Assembly (NCBI RefSeq): GCF_947631635.1
Contig: NZ_CANRMB010000016.1
Coordinates: 1 to 61,975 of the forward strand
DNA from: an uncultured Dysosmobacter sp.
GTDB lineage: Bacteria > Bacillota > Clostridia > Oscillospirales > Oscillospiraceae
Direction: 5' to 3'
DNA length: 61,975 nucleotides
Below the pieces are notes generated by a model. It was not told where the DNA came from. It did not search any database and saw nothing but the letters and a program-made list of their open reading frames with translations. Positions 41,807 through 49,489 of the stretch are shown here, in pieces. The position numbers and the translations under genes were made by a program. Numbering within the stretch: the first letter of the stretch is position 1; every line of letters starts with the position of its first letter.

Positions 41807-42814
41807 ATGATATCAGTTGAACACCTGACCAAGTGCTATGGTGATTTCACGGCGGTGGAGGACCTGTCCTTTGAGATCGGAGAGGGCCATGTATATGGCT
41901 TTCTGGGTCCCAATGGCGCCGGCAAATCCACTACCATGAACATCATGACCGGGTGCCTGTCGGCAACCGCGGGCCATGTGCGGATCGATGGGTACGACAT
42001 CTTTGACGAGCCGGACAAGGCGAAAAAACTCATCGGGTATCTACCCGAGCATCCTCCGCTGTACATGAACGAGACCCCTGTGGAATATCTGACATTTGTG
42101 GGAGAGGCCAAGGGCCTGCGCGGGGAGGAGCTCAGGCAGCAGATCGAGAAGGTCATTGCGATGGCCGGGATCGAACACATGAAGCACCGCCGCATCTCCG
42201 CACTGTCAAAGGGCTATAAACAGCGGGTGGGCATTGCCCAGGCGCTGCTGGGCAGCCCCAGGGTCATCATTTTGGATGAACCGACCGTTGGCCTCGATCC
42301 CATTCAGATCATCGAGATCCGAGACCTGATCAAAGAACTGGGACAGAGCCATACCGTCATTTTCAGCTCTCATATCCTCTCTGAGGTACAGGCGATCTGC
42401 GACCAGATCCTGATGATCGCCCATGGGAAGCTGGTGGCCTTTGACGAACCGAAAAATCTGGAGAAGCAGCTCCTTTCATCCAATGAGATCGTTCTGGTCA
42501 CAGACGCGGCGGGAGACCAGCTGGACCAGATCCTCTCGCAGGTCGGGCAGATCACAGCGGTGTCTGTTGGAGCCGCGGAGGAGCGGCGGACCACCGCCCA
42601 TATCAAAACAGACTGCCGGGATATATACGACCTGTCCCGTGCGATTTTCCTTGCTTTCGCAAAGAGCGATCATGTGATCCTGGAGATGAGCCTGAAAAAA
42701 GGAAACCTGGAGGACGTCTTTATCGAGCTGACAGAGGCCGCTTCCGATGGGATCGCCCCGGGTGAAAGTGATGATGCCGGCGAAGCCGGAGAAAGCGAGG
42801 TGGGGAAAGCATGA
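41807..42814 (+). CDS. ABC transporter ATPase, GldA-like
   Basis: 335 residues. Walker A GPNGAGKST, Q loop, signature LSKGYKQRVGIAQAL, Walker B VIILDEPTVGLD and switch His in IFSSHIL; the C-terminal 90 residues form the extension seen in CcmA/NatA-type ATPases, ending in an Asp/Glu-rich tail. The ATG follows AAGGAGGCCAAGCT. It forms an operon with the permease, GldG-like and DUF4340 genes, all overlapping. This set is a Gld-type ABC exporter known beyond gliding bacteria; substrate unknown. Confidence 0.9.
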   Translation: MISVEHLTKCYGDFTAVEDLSFEIGEGHVYGFLGPNGAGKSTTMNIMTGCLSATAGHVRIDGYDIFDEPDKAKKLIGYLPEHPPLYMNETPVEYLTFVGEAKGLRGEELRQQIEKVIAMAGIEHMKHRRISALSKGYKQRVGIAQALLGSPRVIILDEPTVGLDPIQIIEIRDLIKELGQSHTVIFSSHILSEVQAICDQILMIAHGKLVAFDEPKNLEKQLLSSNEIVLVTDAAGDQLDQILSQVGQITAVSVGAAEERRTTAHIKTDCRDIYDLSRAIFLAFAKSDHVILEMSLKKGNLEDVFIELTEAASDGIAPGESDDAGEAGESEVGKA

Positions 42815-43674
42815 TCGCGGTATTGAAGCATGAATTGAGAAGCTATTTTCATTCCCTGACCGCCTATGTATTCGGGGCGTTTCTGCTTGCGTTTATTGGG
42901 ATCGGCTCCCTGATCTACAACCTCCAGGCGGCAGTCAGCAATTTTGAGTTCGTCCTCAGCTTCGGCTGTCTGGTCTTTGTGGTCATCGTGCCCATCCTGA
43001 CCATGCGCGTCATCGCCGAGGAGCGCAGGCAGAAGACCGACCAGCTCCTGTATTCCCTTCCCATCACCACCACGCAGGTGATTTTGGGAAAATATTTCGC
43101 GCTGCTGGCCGTCTATCTGGTTCCGCTGGCCATCATTAGCCTGTATCCGCTGCTGTTCTCCCAGTACGGCGAAGTGTACCTGCTGACCTCTTACGGCTCT
43201 ATCCTGGCCTTTTTCATCATGGGTGCGGCGCTGATCGCCCTGGGCGTGTTCATTTCCTCTCTGACGGACAACCAGGGCTTTGCCGCGGGCATCGGGATCG
43301 CGGTGATCCTGCTTAACTATTACAGCGTCAGTCTTTCCGAGAGCGTCTCCTCCACCGCCTTTGGCAGCTTAGCGGCGCTGGCAGTGCTCATCATTGTTTT
43401 GTGGTTCGTGATCCGTTATCTGACGAAAAATGAGCCTCTGGCCTGGGGCATCTGTCTGGTGTTGTATGCGCTCATAATGATCACCGCCTGGCTGGATGAT
43501 ACAAGGTTTGAAGGACTGCTGCCGGCCATTATGACAAAGCTCTCGCTGTTTGAACGGTTCTATGTGTTTGTGAACGGCGTTTTTGATATGACGGGCATCG
43601 TTTACTATGCTTCCGTCATCATCTTCTTCCTGTTTTTGTCGATCCAGTCCCTTGAGAAACGGAGGTATAACTGA
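42811..43674 (+). CDS. ABC transporter permease, GldF-like
   Basis: 287 residues with six membrane helices (first about 20-40, last about 260-282), and the conserved cytosolic segment RVIAEERRQKTDQLLYSLPITTTQVILGKY of ABC-2 permeases of this subgroup (abbreviated by its E-E-R and LPIT core). ATG overlaps the ATPase stop by 4 nt and the stop overlaps the next start by 1. Confidence 0.9.
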   Translation: MIAVLKHELRSYFHSLTAYVFGAFLLAFIGIGSLIYNLQAAVSNFEFVLSFGCLVFVVIVPILTMRVIAEERRQKTDQLLYSLPITTTQVILGKYFALLAVYLVPLAIISLYPLLFSQYGEVYLLTSYGSILAFFIMGAALIALGVFISSLTDNQGFAAGIGIAVILLNYYSVSLSESVSSTAFGSLAALAVLIIVLWFVIRYLTKNEPLAWGICLVLYALIMITAWLDDTRFEGLLPAIMTKLSLFERFYVFVNGVFDMTGIVYYASVIIFFLFLSIQSLEKRRYN

Positions 43675-45137
43675 TGAAAAAAATAGCAGCCCTTTTCTCT
43701 TCCGGGAATGGTCCGGTGAACCGTCAGGCCTTGCGCGGCGGCTCCTATTCTCTGGCTATGAGCGCCGTGGTGCTTGCCATTTTGGTCGTTGTGAATATCT
43801 TTGCCTCCGCGCTGCCTGCGGCGGCGACAAAATACGACATCAGTTCCTCCAAGCTCTATTCCATCACCAGCAATACCAAGGTAGTGGTCAATGCCCTGGA
43901 GCAGGATGTGACCATCTACTGGATCGTTCAGTCCGGCCAGGAGGATGATGTGATCGAAAACCTCCTGAGCAAATATGAAAGCCTCTCCGACCACATTGAG
44001 GTGGTCAAGAAAAACCCCGATGTATATCCCACCTTTGCGGAGCAGTATACCAGTGAAACTGTGCAGAACAACAGTCTGGTCGTGGAGTGTGGGGACAAGA
44101 GCCGGTATATCAGCATACAGGACGTCTATTTGGGCGAGGCAAATATGTATACCGGGACTTATAATACGACTGATTTTGACGGCGAGGGCGCCATCACCTC
44201 CGCCATCGACTATGTGGTCAGCGAGGAGTATCCCCGCCTGTACCTCTTGGAAGGCCATGGAGAGAGTGAGCTGCCCGGCACCTTCCGGGATCAGGTGGAG
44301 AAGGAGAATATCGAAATTGCGGCCCTGTCCCTTCAGACTGCGGGCAGCATTCCGGAGGACGCGGACTGCGTGATGATCTACGCCCCTTCCAGCGATATCT
44401 CTGAGGAGGAGGCACAGCTTTTGGCGGACTATGTTTCCGGCGGCGGAAAGCTGCTGGCCTGCGCCGGTCCTACGCAGGAGCAAAATGTGCTGGAAAATCT
44501 GTACAGCCTGCTGTCTGCCTATGGCGTAGAGGCGGAGGATGGCGTTGTGGTGGAGGGCAGCCAGGACCATTATTCCGCCTTCTATGGCCCCGCCCTGCTG
44601 CTGCCGGAGATGAACAGCAGCGACATCACCGATTCCCTGATCGACGCCAATTACATCGCGGTCATGCCCGTTGCGCTGGGCCTTCAGGTGACGGGTGACA
44701 CCAGCGCGGGCACTGTCACGGAGCTGCTCACCACCTCTTACCTTGCCTTCAGCAAAGCGTCAGGCTACGCCATGACCTCTTATGAGTACGAGGAGGGAGA
44801 CACCGAGGGACCCTTTGCCCTGGCGGTTTCCATCGAAGATTACAGCGGCGGCCAGATCGTCTGGTTTACCTCCTCTTCTTTCCTGGAGGACAGCTACAAC
44901 GCTCTGTCCTCCGGAGCCAACGGAGACCTGACCATGAACGCCCTGGCCTCCCTGATCGGTGAGTCGGAGGCCATGGCGATCCGCAGCAAGTCCTTGAATT
45001 ACAATTATCTGACCATCAGTGATTCGGTCTCCTCTCTGCTGAAAGTGCTGATGATCGGCGTGTTCCCGCTGGCCTATCTGGGGATCGGGATCGGTGTGAT
45101 CATGAAACGGAAGAAGGTGCAAAATGAAGCGGTCTAA
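43674..45137 (+). CDS. GldG-family ABC transporter auxiliary protein
   Basis: 487 residues: one N-terminal membrane helix (about 26-48, after RGGSYSLAMSAVVLA), a large outside domain of the ABC_transp_aux type (YDISSSKLYSITSNTKVVV, then LYLLEGHGESELP and LLADYVSGGGKLL), and a C-terminal helix (LLKVLMIGVFPLAYLGIGIGVIM) followed by KRKK. It should stand next to the permease and act outside the membrane. It overlaps the next gene by 14 nt. Confidence 0.88.
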   Translation: MKKIAALFSSGNGPVNRQALRGGSYSLAMSAVVLAILVVVNIFASALPAAATKYDISSSKLYSITSNTKVVVNALEQDVTIYWIVQSGQEDDVIENLLSKYESLSDHIEVVKKNPDVYPTFAEQYTSETVQNNSLVVECGDKSRYISIQDVYLGEANMYTGTYNTTDFDGEGAITSAIDYVVSEEYPRLYLLEGHGESELPGTFRDQVEKENIEIAALSLQTAGSIPEDADCVMIYAPSSDISEEEAQLLADYVSGGGKLLACAGPTQEQNVLENLYSLLSAYGVEAEDGVVVEGSQDHYSAFYGPALLLPEMNSSDITDSLIDANYIAVMPVALGLQVTGDTSAGTVTELLTTSYLAFSKASGYAMTSYEYEEGDTEGPFALAVSIEDYSGGQIVWFTSSSFLEDSYNALSSGANGDLTMNALASLIGESEAMAIRSKSLNYNYLTISDSVSSLLKVLMIGVFPLAYLGIGIGVIMKRKKVQNEAV

Positions 45138-46548
45138 ACGGCTTTCCGTACTGCTGGGTATTCTGGTCGTCGCCTGTATCGCGACCTTTGCGGTAATGCA
45201 GATGGAAGAGAAGAAAGAACAAATCAAAAACAGCGGGGAAATCGTGCTGGAAGTGCCCAGCGGCGATGTGCAGTCCCTAAACTGGGAATACGGAGGCGCA
45301 AGCCTCGCATTCCACAAGGACGGGACGTGGCTCTACGACGATGACGAGGCATTTCCCGTGGATGAGGATAAGATCCACGATCTGCTGGAGCAGTTCGAGT
45401 CCTTTGGCGTTTCCTTCATCATTGAAGAGGTCACGGATCTCGGCCTGTATGGCCTGGATGATCCGATCTGTACCATTCAGTTTGCCACGGAAGAACGATC
45501 CTATGAGATCACGCTGGGCGATTACAGCCATATGGACTCGGAACGCTATGTCTCTATTGGGGATGGCAATGTGTATCTGGCAAAGGTCGATCCGCTGGAG
45601 ACCTTCGATGTTGTCCTGCGGGATATGATCCGCCATGACAGAGGCCTTTCTTACGACAGGGTCTCCCAAATCAGGTTTGCGGGCGCGGAGAATTACAGCA
45701 TTTTCTATGAGGAGGATAACGCCGCCGCGTATAGCGCCGAGGATGTCTATTTTACCACGCAGTCAGGCAATCCGGTGCCTCTGGACAGCGGCAGAGTGGA
45801 CACCTATCTGGAAAACCTCGCCCTGCTGGATCTCAGCAGCTATGTGACCTACAACGCCACGGAGGAAGACCTCTCCGCATTTGGCCTGGATTCGCCGGAG
45901 CTGACCATCACAGTGGACTGCACCACCCAGGATGCAGACGGCAAAGAGGTCTCCGATTCCTTTACCCTGTCCGTCAGCCGTGACCCGGAGGAACTGGCCG
46001 CCCTTGCAGAGGCTGATGAGGCCGACGAAACCGATGAAGAAGACGAGGAGGCGTTCACCGCCTATGCCCAGGTCGGGGAATCCCAGATCGTCTACCAGAT
46101 CTCGGAATATGATTATAACAATCTCATGGCGGCTTCCTTCAACCAGCTGCGCCACCGGGAGGTGCTGCCCGCTGACTTTACGGATGTCTATCAAGTGGAT
46201 ATCTCTCTGGAGGGGGCGGCGTATACCATGACCGCCGATGGTGAGGATGATGACCGTGTCTGGAAATACGAAGAGGAAGAAATCGAAATAGCCGGATTCC
46301 AGGATGCCCTGGAACATATCAGCGCGGAATATTCGGATAGCTTTACGACGGAAAGACCGTCCGGCAGAAAAGAGATCAGCCTGACGCTCCATCTGGATCA
46401 TGAGACCTATCCGACTTTGGAGATCGCACTCTATCGTTATGACGGCAGTGATTGTCTCGCCACGGTGGATGGCAAGCCCTTCGCCCTGATCAGCCGCTCG
46501 GATGTGGTGGAACTGATCGAGTCGGTGAACGCGATCGTTTTGAATTGA
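45124..46548 (+). CDS. DUF4340 domain-containing protein of the Gld-type operon
   Basis: 474 residues. N-terminal membrane helix (LSVLLGILVVACIATFAV, about 6-23), then an outside region with repeated DUF4340 features: WEYGGASLAFHKDGTWLYDDDEAFPVDEDKI and GLYGLDDPICTIQFATEERSYEITLGD. It is rich in Asp/Glu (for example EADEADETDEEDEEA, about 295-310), like the SLH protein downstream. Last gene of the operon, ended by a strong terminator. Confidence 0.85.
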   Translation: MKRSKRLSVLLGILVVACIATFAVMQMEEKKEQIKNSGEIVLEVPSGDVQSLNWEYGGASLAFHKDGTWLYDDDEAFPVDEDKIHDLLEQFESFGVSFIIEEVTDLGLYGLDDPICTIQFATEERSYEITLGDYSHMDSERYVSIGDGNVYLAKVDPLETFDVVLRDMIRHDRGLSYDRVSQIRFAGAENYSIFYEEDNAAAYSAEDVYFTTQSGNPVPLDSGRVDTYLENLALLDLSSYVTYNATEEDLSAFGLDSPELTITVDCTTQDADGKEVSDSFTLSVSRDPEELAALAEADEADETDEEDEEAFTAYAQVGESQIVYQISEYDYNNLMAASFNQLRHREVLPADFTDVYQVDISLEGAAYTMTADGEDDDRVWKYEEEEIEIAGFQDALEHISAEYSDSFTTERPSGRKEISLTLHLDHETYPTLEIALYRYDGSDCLATVDGKPFALISRSDVVELIESVNAIVLN

Positions 46549-46559
46549 CCTGAACAAGC

Positions 46560-46602
46560 AAAAGCCGGTACACAAGAACGTGTACCGGCTTTTGCTTTTT
46601 AT
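46560..46602 (+). terminator. Terminator of the Gld-type operon
   Basis: AGCAAAAGCCGGTACAC, loop AAGAAC, GTGTACCGGCTTTTGCT and TTTT. Clear rho-independent structure. Confidence 0.92.
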
Positions 46603-46799
46603 CCGAGGGACTGAACAGGCAGCGGGATGCACATTCCATTTCTCAGTCCCGCCAACTATAAATGATAACGTTGACTTGACGCATCTGATCCTGGATTGAT
46701 ATGTTGTTCGCTCGGAGGGAAGGACGATCGGTTGGGACTGACTGACAGACATGAACGCCCGGGAGCGGGTGGACTCAACTTTCACAGAGGAGGATTTCG

Positions 46800-47642
46800 A
46801 TGGAACGATCGATCTCTGAAAACCACATACAGGAATATGCGCATTTTTTGACCTGTGAGGAAAAATGCCAAAGTACAGTGGAGAAATATCTGCGTGATAT
46901 CCATGCCTTTCGCCGCTGGCTGGGGGAGCGGCCGGCCGCGAAAGAGGCTGTGATCGCGTGGAAGGCGTATTTGCTGGAAAAGCACTACGCACCGGCTACG
47001 ATCAATTCCATGCTGGCGGCACTGAATGCCTTTTTCCATTTTATGAATTGGGAGGACTGCCGTGTAAAGAGCCTGCGCTTCCAAAGAAAGGTGTTTCGGG
47101 AGCAGGCGCTGGAACTCAGCCGGGAGGACTATGAACGGCTGGTGAACACGGCGTATGCCCTGGGAAAAGAGCGTCTGGGGCTTCTGATGGAGACGATCTG
47201 CGCCACAGGCATACGGGTCAGCGAGCTGCGCTACATCACGGCGGAGGCAGTCCGGCAGGGGCGCGCGGAGATTTCCCTCAAGGGAAAGATCCGGGTCATC
47301 CTGCTGCCTGGGAAGCTGTGCCGGAAATTGTGGAAATATGCGCGGCAGCAAAAAAACACCTCCGGGGAGGTGTTTGTCACAAAACGAGGTGGAAGCCTTT
47401 CGAGAAAACAGATCTGGTCCGAGATGAAATGGCTGTGCCAAAAAGCGGATGTGGATGCGAAAAAGGTGTTTCCCCATAATCTGCGGCACCTGTTCGCAAG
47501 GACATTTTACCGGACGTATAAGGATATTGCGAAGTTGGCGGACGTGCTGGGACACAGCAGCATTGAGACGACACGGATCTATCTGCGGACCTCCGGGCAG
47601 GAACACCGCAGGCAGATCAACCGCCTGCGCCTGGTGCTTTAG
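46800..47642 (+). CDS. Tyrosine recombinase (invertase type, XerD-like)
   Basis: 280 residues: SAM-like N-terminal core-binding domain (about 5-95) and a full catalytic domain with Arg139 (TGIRVSEL), Lys161 or Lys163, His226 and Arg229 (FPHNLRHLFART), His252 (LGHSSIETT) and Tyr261 (RIYLRT). All active residues are present. GAGGAGGATTTCG precedes the ATG. Its stop codon lies on the first base of the left inverted repeat of the invertible segment, so it is probably the enzyme that flips it. A weak promoter (TTGACG 46676, TATGTT 46700) is upstream. XerD-type housekeeping is unlikely in this context. Confidence 0.9.
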   Translation: MERSISENHIQEYAHFLTCEEKCQSTVEKYLRDIHAFRRWLGERPAAKEAVIAWKAYLLEKHYAPATINSMLAALNAFFHFMNWEDCRVKSLRFQRKVFREQALELSREDYERLVNTAYALGKERLGLLMETICATGIRVSELRYITAEAVRQGRAEISLKGKIRVILLPGKLCRKLWKYARQQKNTSGEVFVTKRGGSLSRKQIWSEMKWLCQKADVDAKKVFPHNLRHLFARTFYRTYKDIAKLADVLGHSSIETTRIYLRTSGQEHRRQINRLRLVL

Positions 47643-47918
47643 ACAAAATAATTGTTTCGTCAAGGAGGGCTGATATTACATAGTTTAGAATCGATGCGCT
47701 GTTATTTTAGCATGATTCAGGCGTTTTTGCAAGTCATGATCCCGGCTTTGCAGGATCGGGCGCTGAAGTATGACCGGCCGGTTGAACTCTGAGCAGGCGG
47801 CCTTTTTTGTTATGCGCGCTAAGCCCCGTGTTTTTTTGAAACACGGGGCTTAGCGCGTTGACTGGCATTTTTGTGGGAGCGGAAGGACGTCTGTTGAGGA
47901 CCAAACAATTATTTTGTC
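47642..47918. promoter_or_regulatory. Invertible DNA segment with promoter (phase switch), presently OFF for the gene to the right
   Basis: Perfect 16-bp inverted repeats GACAAAATAATTGTTT (47642-47657) and AAACAATTATTTTGTC (47903-47918) flank 245 bp. Inside, on the minus strand, is a promoter TTGCAA (47727-47732), 17-bp spacer, TAAAAT (47704-47709) that points left, into the recombinase 3' end. On the plus strand no good promoter is seen, and a 19-bp stem (CGCGCTAAGCCCCGTGTTT, 47815-47857) lies in the path. Inversion would aim the promoter at the gene starting at 47949. Confidence 0.8.
47815..47857. other. Strong hairpin inside the invertible segment
   Basis: CGCGCTAAGCCCCGTGTTT, loop TTTTG, and the exact complement. 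No T-run on either side. It may insulate the two promoter directions or act in the leader RNA. Confidence 0.6.
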
Positions 47919-47948
47919 ATGAGTATGGGCCGATGGATGGAGGTCTTC

Positions 47949-49265
47949 ATGACACAGACGATCAACCGGCCTGATGAAACCGCAATGAGACGCCTACTGA
48001 CTGAAAATCCGGACAACACCATTGGGATCATTCTGAGATTGGCATGGCTCCAGGGCATGGCCCGGGAGGAGATCTGCAATTTGACCTGGGCGGATATCTC
48101 CATGGAAAAGAACCTGATCCTATTGGGCGACCGCAGTATCCCTTTGGCGGAGGAGACGCGGGAATGCATCCTTCGGCGTATCCGCAGATACGGGAGACTG
48201 TCTCCGTATGTGGTGATTTCTGAGAAATACCAGGACCAGATGGCCCCCGGGTCTGTCTCGCGGGTGGTCCGCAAGGCTCTGGACAAGGAGGGGCTGCGGA
48301 CCGTGCGTCTGCTGGATCTGCGGCACGACTATATCATCCGCCAGATGGCGACGCATAGCTGGGCGTATGTGATCCGGGTCTCCGGCCTGTCGGTAGGAAC
48401 TTTTCAGGCCACCTACGCAAAGCTGAATATCCATAAGCGGATGAAAACAGAGAAGCTGACCAAAGAAAACGGAGAATACGATATGTGGAAGATTTTGCAG
48501 GAAAACAGGAGCTCCATGGAGGGGATCGCCCTGTGGCTTCGGTGGCAGATGGATCTTCAGCTGACCGAGCTGGCAGAGCTCACCTGGGACCAGGTGGATT
48601 TCCAGGCAAACGTCCTGCGCTTGAAAAACAGGACCTTGCCGCTTGCCGTCGCCGTGCGGGACATTCTGGAAAAGGAACAGGCGCGCCGCGGGCCAAAGGA
48701 TGATCCGCATGTGCTGCTTACGCCGAATACAAGAAGGCCTGTGGATGTTGCCCGTTTATCGAAAGCCATGCGGACAGTTCTGATCTGCGGCAACATAGAA
48801 ACGGTGTCCATCCGGAATCTGCACGGCACGATGCAGAAGGACCTGGATAAAGAGCGGATCATGCAGCTGGCGCGGGCCAAGGGGAGCCTGGTGCGGGGAG
48901 AGGTGATGGAGACCCTTCAGATCTCCTCCTCCATGGCGCATGACCGCTTAAGGGAACTGGTGGAAGCGGGAAAACTGGTAAAGGTCCTGTCCACATATTA
49001 TCTGCCGGGGACAACCGTGCCGGAGGAGCGGCAGGAAGCTGTGATCGTTCAATACCTGCGGGAGAATAAAACCGGCTATCTGGTGGAATTTGCAAAGCTG
49101 CTGGGGCTGAAAGAGCGGCAGTGCGGACGTATTTTGAAAAAGCTGGCGCTTGACGGAAAAGTGGTAAAAAAGGGAGCGGCCTACACGCTGCCGAATCGTG
49201 TTTACAGGATGAAAGCGGCCAAGCCTGTTGTTCAGCAGCCAGACTATTCCCTGCCGCCAAAGTGA
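47949..49265 (+). CDS. Tandem degenerate recombinase-fold protein with winged-helix segments
   Basis: 438 residues, not assigned to a named family. Residues about 20-165 follow the order of a tyrosine-recombinase catalytic domain: Arg39 (MAREEICNLTW), LDLRHDYIIR with Arg125 but Leu in place of the His, GLS where GHS is expected, Tyr156. Residues about 185-305 repeat the fold (TELAELTWDQVDF; SIRNLHGT) with all catalytic residues changed. Residues about 310-430 look like two winged-helix domains (VRGEVMETLQISSSMAHDRLRELVEAGKL; VEFAKLLGLKERQCGRILKKL). It should bind DNA but not cut it. GGAGGTCTTC precedes the ATG; the frame also opens at 47919. Confidence 0.75.
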   Translation: MTQTINRPDETAMRRLLTENPDNTIGIILRLAWLQGMAREEICNLTWADISMEKNLILLGDRSIPLAEETRECILRRIRRYGRLSPYVVISEKYQDQMAPGSVSRVVRKALDKEGLRTVRLLDLRHDYIIRQMATHSWAYVIRVSGLSVGTFQATYAKLNIHKRMKTEKLTKENGEYDMWKILQENRSSMEGIALWLRWQMDLQLTELAELTWDQVDFQANVLRLKNRTLPLAVAVRDILEKEQARRGPKDDPHVLLTPNTRRPVDVARLSKAMRTVLICGNIETVSIRNLHGTMQKDLDKERIMQLARAKGSLVRGEVMETLQISSSMAHDRLRELVEAGKLVKVLSTYYLPGTTVPEERQEAVIVQYLRENKTGYLVEFAKLLGLKERQCGRILKKLALDGKVVKKGAAYTLPNRVYRMKAAKPVVQQPDYSLPPK

Positions 49266-49489
49266 CGATTTTATACTGGTAAATGGAGCGTTTGCCGCCA
49301 GTGTGACACTTGCGTTAAAAGGCCCCCCAAAACGTGGACAATGCCGGATTTTGCAGCTAAATTAGCCTTGCAGGAGCGCCAAAGCCCTTGATGCTCCGCT
49401 GCCGTACACAGGTGGCTAGCGGTGGCGGCAGCGGAAGCGCCAAAGAGCGGGCGGCGTGCGTGCAAAATTCAAAAGGAGGAAAAACCCAT

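Noticed and set aside
46642..46735. TCAGTCCC and GGGACTGA as possible inverted repeats of a second switch before the recombinase gene
   Set aside because: Only 8 bp match, with gaps beyond; far weaker than the 16-bp pair at 47642/47903.
49266..49489. A second invertible segment directly before the SLH gene
   Set aside because: Only short repeats (AGCGCCAAAG twice, direct) and a small GGAGC/GCTCC hairpin; no long inverted pair.
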